A stretch of DNA of 64,000 nucleotides from Dugong dugon (lineage: Eukaryota; Chordata; Mammalia; Sirenia; Dugongidae): NCBI GenBank assembly GCA_030035585.1, contig CM057462.1:140394734-140458733 (forward strand). The letters run 5' to 3'. This document shows positions 34,379 through 45,678 of this stretch, piece after piece; positions within the stretch are counted from its first letter, which is position 1, and every line of letters begins with the position of its first letter. A program made the position numbers and the translations under genes. A model generated the notes under the pieces. The model was not told the origin of the DNA. It worked only from the letters and a program-made list of their open reading frames with translations, and ran no database searches.

Positions 34379-35554
34379 ATTTTTTTTTATTGTACTTCAG
34401 GTGAAGGTTTACAGAACAAATAGTTTCTAATTAAACAGTAGTATACATACGGTTTTATGACATTGGTTAACAACCCCCAACATGTCAACCCTCTCTCTTC
34501 TTGACCTTTTTTTTTTGGTGAAAATATACATAGCCAAAGATACACCATTTCAAAAATTTCTACATGCACAGTTCAGAGACATCGACTATGCTCTTCCAAC
34601 TGTGCCACTATTCTAACTTCAGATAAAGGTTTACAGAACAAAATATTTCCTCACTAAACAGTTAGTATCATGTTGCCCTATGGTTAAGGACAATGGTTAA
34701 CAACCTCACAACACATTAACATTGTCCTTACTCAACTTTGGGTTCCCTATCACCAGCTTTCCTGTCCCCTTCTGCCTTCTAGCCCTTGTCCCTGGACTGC
34801 TGTTCTTCATTAGTTCCGTTTTGTTTTATGGGGATGTCCAATCTCCGGCTTAATGGTGAACCTCGGAAGTGACTTCCCCACTGAGCAAAAGGGTGTCTGA
34901 GGGCCATACTCTCGGGGTTTCTCCAGTCTTCTTTAGGCCAGTAAATCTGGTCTTTTTTTGTGTGTGTGTTAGAATCTTGTTCGACATCCTTCTCCAGCTC
35001 TGTCCAGAAACCTCTGTTGTGATCCCTGTCGGAACAGTCAGTGGTGGTAGCCAGGCACCATCTAGCTGTACTGGACTCAGTCTGGTGAAGGCCTTGTAGC
35101 TGTGGTCCATTAGTCCTTTGGACTAATCTTTTTCTTGTATTCTGTTCTCTTCATTCTCCCTTGATCCTGAAGGGGTGATACCAGTGGAGTATCTTAGATG
35201 GCTGCTTACAGGCTTTTAAGACCCCAGACGCTACTCACCAAGGTAGAATGTAGAACATTGTCTTTATAAACTGTATTATGCCAATTGAGCTAGATGTTCC
35301 CCAAGACCATGGTCCCCACAGCCCTCCACCCAGCAATTCGGTCCCTCAGGGAGTTTGGATGTGTGTATAGAGCTTCTATGACCTTTCCTTGTACAAGTTG
35401 TGCTGGTTTCCCCAGTATTGTGTACTGTCTCACGCTTCACCAAAGATACCACTTATCTATTGCCTATTTAGTATTTCCCCCCCACCCCTCCCATCCCTGG
35501 TAACCAACAAAGATTGTTACATTTTGTGTGTGAACTTTATCATGGGTTTTTACA

Positions 35555-38500
35555 AAGAGGTCTCATACAATATTTGTCCTTTTGTGATTGCTTATTTCAC
35601 TCAGCATAATGTCTTCCACTTTCATCCATGTTATGAGATGCTTCACAGATTCACCATTGTTCTTTCCAGTTGCATAATATGTCATTGTGTGTATGTACCA
35701 TGGTTGGTTTATCCATTCTTCTGTTGATGGGCATGTAGGTTCTTTCCAACTTTTTGCTGTTGTGAACAATGCTGTCATGAACAGAGGTATGCGTATGTCT
35801 AGTAGAGTGACAACTCTTGTACCTCTAGGATATATAACCTAGGAGTGGGATTGCTGGATCGTATGGTATTTCTATTTCTAGCTTTCTAAGGAAGCGCCAT
35901 ATCATTTTCAAAAATGGTTGTACCATTTTGCATTCCCACCAGCAGTGCATAAAACTTCCAATCTCAACGCAGCCTCTCCAACATTTGTTATTTCCAATGT
36001 TTTTGATTCGTGCCAGTAATGCTGGAGTGAGATGGTATCTCATTGTGGTTTTAATTTGCATTTCTCTAATGGGTAGTGATCGCGAGTATTTCCTCATGTG
36101 TCTGTTGGCAGCTTGAATGTCTTCTTTGCCAAAGTGTCTGTTCTTTTCCTTTGCCCATTTTTTAACAGGATTATTTGTATTTTTGTTGCAGAGGTGTTGG
36201 ATTTTCTTGTCAATTATGGAGATTAGACCTTTGTCTGACTAGTACTGTCCAAAAACTTTTTTCCCAGTCTGTAGGTTCTCTTTCTACTCTTTTGGTGAAG
36301 TCTTTTGAAGAGCATAAGAGTTTGATTTTAAGAAGATCCCAGTTAACTAGCTTATCTTCTGGGGCTTTTGTGTTGATGATTATGGTTTGTATCCTGTCAA
36401 TGCTGTGTATTAGGAACTATAGCATTGGTCCTATTTTTTTTTCTATGAACTTTATACTTTTTGGCTTTATATTTAGGTCTCTGATCCATTTTGAATTAGT
36501 TTTTCTATATGGCTTGAGGTATGGGTTCTGTTTCATTTTTTTGCTGATGGATATCCAGTTTTGCCAGCTCCATTTGTTAAAAATACTGTATTTTCCCCAT
36601 TTGATGGACTTTGGGTCCTTGTCGAAGATCAGGTGACCGTAGGTGGATGGATTTACATCTGGGTTCTCAATTCTGTTCCATTGGTCAATGTCTCTGTTAT
36701 TGTACCAGTACCAGACTGTTTTGACTACCATAGCTGCTTAGTAGGTTCTGAGGTCAGGTAGTGTGAGTCCTCCAACTTTATTCTTCTTCTTCAGTAGTGC
36801 TTTATTTATGCGGGGCTTCTTCCCTTTCCATATAAAGTTAATGATTAGTTTTTCCATCTCTTTGAAGAATGTTGTTGGTATTTGGATTGGAATTGTGTTG
36901 TATTTGTAAATTGTTTTGGGTAGAATTGTCATTTTCACAATGTTGAGTTTACCTATCCATGAGCGTGGTATGTTTTTCCATTTATGTAGATCCCTTGGGA
37001 TTTCTTGCAGTAGTGTTTTGTAGTTTTCTTTGAATAGGTCTTTTACATCCCTGGTTAGATTTATTCCTAAGTATTTTATTTTTTTAGGGGCTATTATAAA
37101 CGGTATTGTTTTCCTGATTTCATTTTCATCTTTCTCTTTATTGGTGTATAGGAATCCAACTGATTTTTGTATGTTTATCTTGTATCCTGCTACTTTGCTA
37201 AATCTTTCTTAGTTCCAGTAGATTTCTCATGGAGTCTTTAGGGTTTTCTGTGTATGGTGTCACAGTATCTGCAAATATCAACAGTTTAGCTTCTTCTTTT
37301 CCAGCTGGAATGCCATTTATTTCCTTTTCTGGCCTTATTACGCTAGTTAGAACTTCCAGCACAATGTTAAATAGGAGCGGTGATAAAGGGCATCCTTGTC
37401 TTGTTCCTGTTCTCATGGGGAATGTTTTCAGCCTCTGTCCTTTAAGAACGATATTGGCCATTGGTTTTGCATAGATGCCCTTTATCATATTGACAAATTT
37501 CCCTTCTACACCTATTTTATTGAGAGTTTTTATCAGGAATGGGTGTTGGACTTTGTCAAATGCCTTTTCTGCATCAATTGAGATAATCATGTGATTCTTT
37601 TCTTTCCTTTTATTTATCTGGTGGATTACATTGATTGATTTTCTAAAGTCAAACCATCCTTGCATACCTGGTATGAATCCTACTTGGTCATGGTGTATTA
37701 TTTTTTTGATATGATGCCGAAGTCTATTGGCTAGAATTTTGTTCAGAATTTTTGCATGTATATTCATGAGAGATATTGGTCTGTAATCTTTTTTTGTGGC
37801 ATCTTTGCCTGATTTTTGTATCAGCGTTATGCTGGCTTCATAGAATGAATTTGGAAGTTTTGTTTCCTTTTGTATCCTCTGAAATAGCTTCAGTAGCACC
37901 GGTACAAGCTCTTCTGTGAATGTTTTGTAGAATTCTCCAGTGAAGCCATCTGGGCCAGAGGTTTTTTTGCTGGGATGTTTTTTTTTTTTAACTTTTCAAT
38001 CTCTTTTCTTGTTATGGGTCTGTTCAGATTTTCAACATCACTTTGTTGTAGTTTGGGTAGGTAGTGTGATTCTAGAAATTTATCCATTTCCTCTAGGTTT
38101 TCCAATTTGTTGGAGTATAGTTCTTCATAATATGCTGTTATGATCTTTTTTTATTTCAGTTGGGTCTGTTGTAATGTCCCCCATTTCATTTCTTATTTGG
38201 GTTAGTTGTGTCCTCCCCTGTTTTTCTTTTGTCCGTCTGGCCAGTGGTTTGTCAATTTTATTGATTCTTTCCAACAACCAACTTTTGGCTTTGTTGATTC
38301 TTTCCACTGGTTTTCTGTTCTCTATTTCATTTATTTCTGCTCTGATCTTTACTGTTTCTTTGCTTTCAGTGGTTGTGGGCTTTTTTTTTTTTTTTTTTTT
38401 TCTGTTCTCTTTCTATTTGTTTGAGTTCTGTAGTTAATGTTTTGATTTTTCCCTTTCTTCTTTTTTGATATGTGCATCTATTGCTATAAATTGTCTTGTG

Positions 38501-39381
38501 AGGACTGCCTTTGCTGTGTCCCAAAGTTTTGGTATGATGTGTTTTCATCCTCATTGGATTCTAGGAATTTTTTTATTCCATCTCTGATTTCTTCTATTAC
38601 TCAGTGATGTGTAAGCAGGGTATTATTCAGTTTCCATGTAGTTGATTTTTTTCCCTTGATCTTTCTATTGTTAATTTCTACCTTGATGGCATTGTGGTCA
38701 GAGAAGATACTTTGAATTATCTCAGCGTTTTGGATCTTGTTGAGGATTGCTCTGTGGCCTAAGATGTGGTCTATTCTGGAGAACATCCCATGTGCATTAG
38801 AAAAGAATGTGTACTTTGCAGTGGTTAGATCGAGTGTTCTATATGTTTATGAGGTCCAGTTGGCTGATTGTGCCCTTTAGGTCTTCTGTATCTTTGTTGA
38901 GTTTCTTCTTAGTTTTTCTGTCCTTTACTGAGAGTGGTGTGTTGAAGTCTCTTACTATTATTGGGAAACTGTCATTTTCTCTTTTCAGTGTTGTTAGAGT
39001 TTGTTTTATGTATTTTGGAGCCTTGTCATTGGGTGCGTAGATGTTTATTATGGTTATGTCTTCATGATGGATCATCCCCTTAATCATTATATAGTGTCCT
39101 TCTTTGTCTTTTATGGTAGATTTTGTTTTAAAGTCTATTTTATCTGAGATTAGAATTGCCACTACTGCTCTTTTTTGGTAGTGGTTAGCTTGATATATTT
39201 TTTTCCAACCTTTGACTTTTAATAAATTCACATCTTTGTATCTAAGGTGTGTTTCTCGTAGACAGCATATTGATGGATCCTGTTTTCTTACCCATTCTGT
39301 CTCTCTCCGTCTCTTTATGGGTGCATTGAGTCCATTTACATTCTGTGTAATTATTGATAGATGTGAGTTTTTTGCTGTCAT
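35555..39381 (-). pseudogene. L1-D ORF2 (endonuclease plus reverse transcriptase, broken)
   Basis: ATG at 39381 ('MTAKNSHLSIITQNVNGLN'). Endonuclease motifs present: NVNGL, RETHL, a changed V-R-D-F-N (usually V-G-D-F-N), IDHILGH and SDHNAI. A TGA at 38601-38603 follows 'NNTLLTHH', exactly where L1-C has a stop. The RT half (37198-37899) retains '[14 protein letters not shown]', '[14 protein letters not shown]', '[12 protein letters not shown]' and '[13 protein letters not shown]', but the catalytic box is F-A-D-T (37264-37275). The C-terminus ends with 'WYIHTMTYYATGKNN' near 35560-35720. Multiple frameshifts; inactive. Confidence 0.92.
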
Positions 39382-39789
39382 TTTGTAGTGCTTTTTTTTT
39401 GTGGTGCTGAAGTTTTCTTTGTTCTTCTCACTCTCTTGTGCTGAGTTACTTTTGTTTGTGGATATTTTTTTCATTTGTTTTGTTTGTGTAGGTTTTGTTT
39501 TTGCTGAGGCTTTGTTTTTCCTCTTTTTTAATGACTATGTTTGTTAACTTTCTTTGTGGTTACCATGAATTTTACCCTTATCTTTCTAAGATTGAAGCAC
39601 TCTATTATTACTTCGTATCACCTTGTGTTTCGCTCCATTACAATGTTATAGACCTGTGCGTTTATTCCCTGTTTTATTATTTTCATCTTCTTGTCATTTA
39701 CTGATTAACTTATCTGATTCCCTGTTATATTTCTTTTGGTTTTGGATAGTTCTCGGGAGTTCATTTCCTAGATCGGTATCTGGCTTGTA

Positions 39790-40672
39790 CGATCCTGCAT
39801 CCTAGATTCTGCCTGTGAGCTGAAGTAGACAGTCCTCAGATCGAAGGACTCCCCTTAGTAATTCTTGTAAGTTTGGTTTGACTTTTACATATTCTCTTAA
39901 TTTTTATTTATCTGGAAATGACCTAATTTCACCATCAAATTTGAACAAGAGTTTTGCAGGATATAATATTCTTGGCTAGTAATTTTTTTCTTTCAAGATT
40001 TTATATATGTCATCCCATTGCCTTTTTGCCTGCATGATTTCTGCTAAATAATCTGAGCTTAGTCTTATTTTTTCTCCTCTTTATGTGACTTCTTGTTTTT
40101 CACAAGCTGCTCTCAGGATTCTTTGCTTGTCTTTTGTTTTGGCAGGTGTGATTGTGATATGCCTTGGTGATTTTCATTTGGGGTCTCGCCTATATGGGTT
40201 TCGTTGAGCTTCTTGGATGGCCAGCTTTTCATCTTTCATGATATTGGGGAAGTTTTCTGTCAGCAGTTCTTCAATCATCCTCTCTGTGATTTCTGTTTTC
40301 TCCCCCTGTTCTGGAATTCCAATCACTCAAAAATTTTTGATTTTTGATTGTATCCCACATAACTCTCAGGGTCTCTTCATTTTTCTTTGTTCTTTTTCCT
40401 GAGTTTTCCTGAAACAGTGTTGTAGCCAAGTGTTTGTCTTCAATTTCACTGATCCTGTCTTCTACCATTTCAAATCTGCTTCTCAGCCCTTCTATGACAT
40501 CATCCATTTCTGAAAGCTTGTCGTTTATGTTTTGGATTTCTAAGTGTTGTCTTTGCATAATATCTAGTTGTTATTTTATTTTGGCATTTTGTTTCTACAT
40601 TATTTTCCAGAATTCTTACAATTTTTTGTCTGTATTTTCCATGAATTTGTCTATTTTTAAAAAAAAAAAAAA
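39790..40672 (-). pseudogene. L1-D ORF1, N-terminus deleted and joined to 5'UTR
   Basis: Retains the coiled-coil part ('DKFMENTDKKL', 'IQNINDKLSEMDDVIEGL') and damaged RRM and C-terminal segments ('ETLRVMWDTIKNQKF', then a frameshift). The N-terminal ~50 codons are lost because 5'UTR sequence is joined to the coiled coil at about 40655-40675. One frame (40616-40891) runs from the 5'UTR T-rich block straight into ORF1 residues, a chance fusion. Confidence 0.85.
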
Positions 40673-41535
40673 AGAATAAGAAAGGCCCCCCCAAAAAAAC
40701 AGAAAAAAAAAAACACACAACAAAAAAAGAAATGCCCTCAGGGATCCCTCTGCACGTCTGTGGAAGCCGAAGGGCAGTCTCCTTGCTGCGCAGCTCCGCC
40801 TGGCCAGAAAGGGCTCCCAACTCAAAAAAAGGAAAAGAAAATGAACAAACAATCCAAAACAAACAAACAGACAAAAGCCTTGGGATCCCACCAGTGCGGC
40901 AGCCCAGAGTGGGAAGCAGCTCTATACTCAAACGGAGCTCCACAGCCCCTCAGGAAGAAGCAAAGATGGCGCACAGAGCCAAGCCCTCGAGCAAAGGGCG
41001 GGGGAGGTAGTGAGAGGCAAGTAAGAAATCAAAAGAAGCAGAAAAAAGAATCAACAGTAGCAGCCAACAAATGGCACTCAGAGAGCCAGCCTGTTTGGGT
41101 GTGTGGAATCCAAGTAGCCAGTGTTTCCCGGACAAGAGATTGTGGCCGCGGGAAGCAGAGGAGGCCGAGTGGGCTTGAAGAAGGGTGGGGGGTGGGAAAG
41201 CATACATCGCAAATTACTGGTTGTTTTGTCTCCTGCTGGAAGCTCCATGAAGCTGCTTTCTCATAGCCCCTGTTTGCTGGTCTCTGATAGGAGTCCAAGA
41301 TGGCAGATCCTCGCTGCGTTAGCTGGCAGGAGACCTCTGCATGAATCTCTCCTCTCTCTCCGTTCTCTGTCAGTTTTCTCACTCCATTTGGTGATTGGCT
41401 GAGTTCTTTATCTCTTCATTTGATGTTTTAGGGTTTCAGGATTGTTGTTTTCTCTGTTCGGCTTAGTTTTTTGGATCTTTTCTGTGGAGGGACGGCATGG
41501 TGCTTCTGCCTAGAGTGCCATTTTGCCGAAGTCTC

Positions 41536-41707
41536 TATGTCAAGTACTGTTTTAAATGGCTTTAAATATAATAACTATATTAATTCTCATAACAGCTCTA
41601 TGAAGTAGGTTTGATTACTATCATCAGCTTAAAGATTAAAGACCTGAGTACTAGAAGGAAAAGTTACTTTCCCAAGGTTACACCGTATTAAGTAGCAGAT
41701 CCCAATG
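41536..41707 (+). mobile_element. MIR SINE fragment
   Basis: 'ctatgtcaagtactgtttta', 'ttaattctcataacagctct', 'atgaagtaggt', 'ttcccaaggttacac'. It starts directly at the 5' end of L1-D, so L1-D probably inserted into or beside this MIR. Confidence 0.8.
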
Positions 41708-41969
41708 TCTATGCTTTTGCTTATATTTCCAGGTGGCCTTAACAATGACTTTAAAACTTTGTGCTTTATTATCTTCAACTCCAATTCAAGAAAAACTTTG
41801 GGTGACTGATTGATTGATTGGGAAGCCTAGTATAGTATTACAAAACAAGAAAATCAATATTTGCAAAACTAGTCTCTGCTCAGAAAATATCGATAGCTCA
41901 AAATTTCCTAGTAAGATCTTAAATCTTCTGGTTTTCTGGTGCTTGGTACACTGTTCACCATTGAAGGTA

Positions 41970-42165
41970 ACCAAAACCAAATTCCTTGTTTTCAAGTCGA
42001 TTCCAACTCGTAGCAACGTTCTAGGACAGACTAAAACTGCCTCATAGGGTTTCCAAGGCTGTAATCTTTATGAATGCAGACTGCCACATCTTTCTCCCAC
42101 AGAGTGGCTGGTGGGTTCGAACAGCCAACTTTTCGGTTAGCTGCCCATTGTGCCAACAGCACCCC
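41970..42165 (-). mobile_element. AfroSINE (longer variant), - strand
   Basis: 'accaaaaccaaattcc', 'gtcgattccaactcgtagc', 'ctgcctcatagggtttcc', 'gactgccacatctttctccc', 'cttttcggttagctgccc'. Complete or nearly so. Confidence 0.92.
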
Positions 42166-42369
42166 TTTCCTACTTCTAATATTGTCTTTATTATTATTAC
42201 TTTTATTTCCCACTTCATCTACATTTGCAGGTTTCAGTCATTATTTGGACATTTGTATTTCTGAAAAAAATCACAAAAATTTGGAATCTCATGTGTTGTG
42301 TTTTGGCAACAGAGGCATAGGCAGCAGCAGCAACAAAGACATTTTCTTGGATCTTACTAAGTTATCAAG

Positions 42370-42662
42370 GACAGTGTTGGTTCAGTGGTACAATTTTCAC
42401 CTTAATGAGGAAGACCCAGTTATATTCCTGCCTAATGCTCCTCAATTGCAGCCACCACTTGTCTATAAGTACAGGCCCACATGTAGCTAGGATGCTGAAT
42501 AGTTTCTGTGGAGTTTCCAGATTAAGGTAGGCTAGAAAGAAAGGCCTGGCAATCTACTTCGGAAGATCAGCCAATGAAACTTCTGATCACAATGGTCAGA
42601 TCTCATTGTGGTTTGGTGTACCATGAGTCAGGGGCCAACTTGAGGGAACCTAGCAACCATAG
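42370..42662 (+). mobile_element. Long tRNA-headed AfroSINE variant, + strand
   Basis: tRNA-like head 'gttggttcagtggtacaat' with A-box character, 'aggaagacccagttatattcc' (B-box region, degraded), middle 'gtttctgtggagtttccag', then 'gaaaggcctggcaatctact' and the tail 'accatgagtcaggggcc'. Same subfamily as 3680-4024. A SINE, not a tRNA gene. Confidence 0.8.
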
Positions 42663-42689
42663 TGATCTATCAGCTTTTAGGAGTGTGGA

Positions 42690-43450
42690 CCTCAACAGCC
42701 ACATAGTGACTATTCTTCCTCCTAACAAGTGACCACCTGATGGGCCCATGTATTGCATATCATATCAGTCTTTCCCCAGAATGTTCTATAGAATGGGGGT
42801 CAATGCCTGATAGAGACATACAACAAACCATCAGAGGGTAACAGTTGCTTCCTTAAGCCCAGTGTTTCTCATGATTTGTGCTAGAATAGAGACACACAAC
42901 TTAATTTAAGACACACAGATAGATACAGATTGAGTCATACATCCCAGGGTTAGTTTAAGAAGGGTCCCAATAACATACTTCTGTCTCTAAAAGCCAATTA
43001 TCCAAACCTCTGGCTTTGGTCATTTAAATTTATAACAGAGGCTTGGTAGGATTCAGAAAATGCAGCACAAAGCAGCACAAGCAAGCACAGCTCCAAGTGC
43101 AAGCTCACCAGCAGGCAGCAGCACAACTCAAAGAGCGCACTAGCCAACAAGCAGCAGTTCAAAGCACATATTCCTCACCAGGCACAGAACCAGTTAGCAG
43201 GTCAAAGCAAGAGAAGAAAGAGCCCCTGGGGCGGTGTTCACAGGCTAGTGATCCTGCTCACAGCACCAGTTGTTATGATCCATCTTGCTTGCTTCTGTTC
43301 CGTGAACACACATCATGCTTTTTTCTTTTATGATCCCCTATTGCTCTTCTTATCTGCTTTTCAAAACCCATGTTTCAATAAACATTTCATGAAACCTTTG
43401 CTGAAACACAATTGGTGAATGGTTTTCACTCTTCTGAAGTAGCACGATAC
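42690..43450 (+). other. Unclassified LTR-like segment with AATAAA and CAGCA-rich part
   Basis: Non-AT-rich relative to its surroundings. It contains a CAGCA/CAAGCA-rich stretch (about 43060-43200, a 96-codon Gln-rich frame at 43043-43333) and AATAAA at about 43376-43381, followed by 60 bp that could be U5-like. No TG...CA ends with a TSD could be fixed. It could be an ERV LTR or a unique sequence. The Gln-rich frame has no start context or domain and is probably not a gene. Confidence 0.3.
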
Positions 43451-44238
43451 ATTGTATATACTATTAATATGGCACTAATAGTGTGATGTACAGATGTAGT
43501 AGCTTTGACTATACAGGAAGATCCTTGTAAGTAGAACAGAGAGCAAAATGTCTTGTAAATATTGTTATCACTCTTGATGTATAGGCTATTCTTATTAAGT
43601 AGCTTTCAATAGCATTTGTTAAAGTTATGGCATTTTTACAAACTGGATTAGCAAATATATTTTTTTAACAATTTTCCAGGGTAATACATGTAGACAGTAT
43701 TAAAAAAAAATTTACGTTGAGATATTAGAAACAAAAGAAATAATCAACTTCCATGGCTTCTTAAAACTTTAATGTAGTTCTTGGATTCCAAAAGAGAAAA
43801 AAAAACATATTTTTTGAATTATGAGAAAGCCAACCTTCCTAAAGGCAAGATTTTGACATAGGCAATTTTTTATTTTTACCTTTCTGTCTGGTAATGACAA
43901 AAAACACACTCTTTTTCCAGTGAAGCAAGGTTTTGAAGCTAGCTCTTTGGAAAAAGTCGGTGGGCTTAATTCTATTCTGAGCTCAACTACTGAGAGGTTA
44001 ACTGACCTGGGGCAATGCAGCTGATCTGGCTGTGCCTTACTCTTAGTTCCTGGGAGAAGAGACTGCAGTAGCCATTTCTTAAAATTTGAGTGAAGTTGTA
44101 TGGGTTAATGAGAAAGATCTATGATGGACTTTGAGTGACTTAGAGAATGATTTTGTTAATATGCTTTATTCTGAATTCAAACTGGTACCGGTGAAGGAAA
44201 GAAAACACCACCAAAAAACAAAACAAAAAACGAAATAA
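43451..44238. other. AT-rich sequence without a recognised gene
   Basis: No ORF or repeat recognised. Confidence 0.5.
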
Positions 44239-45165
44239 ACAGGGTTATTTACTAACTTGATAGTAGATAAGAATTATCTTAGGTGAAGGGGAGGACAGCA
44301 CACACTAATAGGGAAGTCAGCACAAGTAGACTAAACCAAAGCTAAGAAGTTTCCTGAATACAATCAAACACTTCGAGGGACAGAGTAGCAGGGGTAAGGG
44401 TCTGGGGACCATGCTTTCAGGGACATCTAGGTCAATTGGCATAACAAAGCTTATTAATAAAAAGTTCTGCATCCTACTTTGGTGAGTGGCATCTTGGGTC
44501 TTAAAAGCTTGCAAGTGGCTATCTAAGATGCATCAATTGATCCCAACCACCTAGAGTAAAGGAGAATGAAAAACACCAAAGACACATGGAAAGTATTAGC
44601 CCAAGAGACAGAAAGGTCCACATAAATCAGAGACGTCATCAGCCTGAGACCAGAAGAACTAGATGGTGCCTGGCTACCACCAATGACCTCCCTGACAGAG
44701 AACACAACAGAGAGTCCCGGATGGAGCAGGAGAAAGGTGGAGTGCAGAACTCAAATTCTAGTAAGAAGACTAGATATAATGGTCTGACTGAGACTGGAGG
44801 AACCCCGGAAAGCATGGCCCCTGGATTCTCTATCAGCCCAGAACTAAAACCATTTCTGAGGCCAACTCTTCAGACAGGGAATGGACTTGACTGTGGGACA
44901 TAAAGTGATACTCATGAGGAGTGTGCCTCTTAGCTCAAGTAGATAAAACACACTAAACAGGCAGCTTCTGTCTGGAGGTGAGATGGGAAGTCAGAGAGGA
45001 CTAGGAGTTGGTTGAATGGACGTGGGGAATCAGGGACGGAAAGAAGGAGTGTGCTGTTACAGCATGGGGAGAGCAATTAGAGTTACATAACAATGTATGT
45101 ATAAATGTTTGTAATGGGAAAAAATTTTAAAAATTAAGAAAAACAACAACAACAATTAAAACAAA
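44239..45165 (+). mobile_element. L1-G: 3' end only, of a divergent L1 subfamily
   Basis: The first ~640 bp aligns with the L1-A/C 3'UTR ('gataagaattatcttaggtga', 'ggtctggggaccatg', 'gatggtgcctggctaccacc'). After 'ggccaactcttcagacagg' it carries a different 3' half ('gtgggacataaagtgatact', 'agaaggagtgtgctgt') and an A-rich tail with CAACAA. It is 5'-truncated inside the 3'UTR, so no coding part remains. Confidence 0.88.
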
Positions 45166-45678
45166 TCCCATGATGATAATAAATGATTACGGCATACTTG
45201 AGAGATTGATCTACTACATGTGAACTGTTTTAGTTCTTACTCTAATAACAGAATAGAAGTTTTGATATGGACTCAATCGCACATAGTTAATATTATTTTA
45301 TTGTACAATCTTGTACCTCTGTGAACAAATAAGGACCTAAATATTCAAAATTTCAATGCTGTAGAGTTCCGGCAAAATGGTGCTCTAGGCAGAAGCACCA
45401 CGCCGTCCTTCCACAGCAAAGATCCGCAGAACTAAGCCGAACAGAGAATACAACAATCCTGAAACCCTAAAACATCAAATGAAGAGATAAAGAACTCAGC
45501 CAAGCACCAAATCAAGTGAGAAAACTGACAGAGAACAGAGAGCGAGGAGAGATTCATGCAGAGGTCCCCTACCAGCTAACGCAGCACAGATCCACCATCT
45601 TGGACTCCTATCAGAGACCAGCAAATGGGGGTACGAGAAAGCAGCCTCATGGAGCATCCAGCGGGAGACAAAATAACT

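Larger units (their letters stand above)
34379..41533 (-). mobile_element. L1-D: near full-length L1, - strand, with a 5'UTR-to-ORF1 deletion
   Basis: A 7.2-kb L1 from its A-tail (T-run at 34379) to a genuine 5' end at about 41533 ('gccattttgccgaagtct' reversed). The 3'UTR has the double tail seen in A and C (units about 34390-34490 and 34620-34740, with the inner A-run as T at 34507-34516). About 0.97 kb is deleted between the T-tract of the 5'UTR and the ORF1 coiled coil (junction about 40655-40675). ORF2 has many frameshifts. Its TSD is unclear because L1-E occupies the left edge; TATGT near 31466 and 41536 is a weak candidate. Confidence 0.95.

Noticed and set aside
31460..41545. A TSD for L1-D (TATGT on both sides, or CTATA/CTATG variants)
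   Set aside because: Only 5-6 matching bases in AT-rich sequence, and the left edge is disturbed by L1-E; not strong enough to state.
42370..42662. tRNA genes (tRNA-like heads here and at 3680-4024)
   Set aside because: The heads are degraded and joined to SINE bodies with RTE tails; no cloverleaf with an intact anticodon arm could be drawn.
43043..43333. Gln-rich 96-codon frame as a host gene
   Set aside because: Low-complexity CAGCA repeats generate it. No homology, start context or splice sites are apparent.
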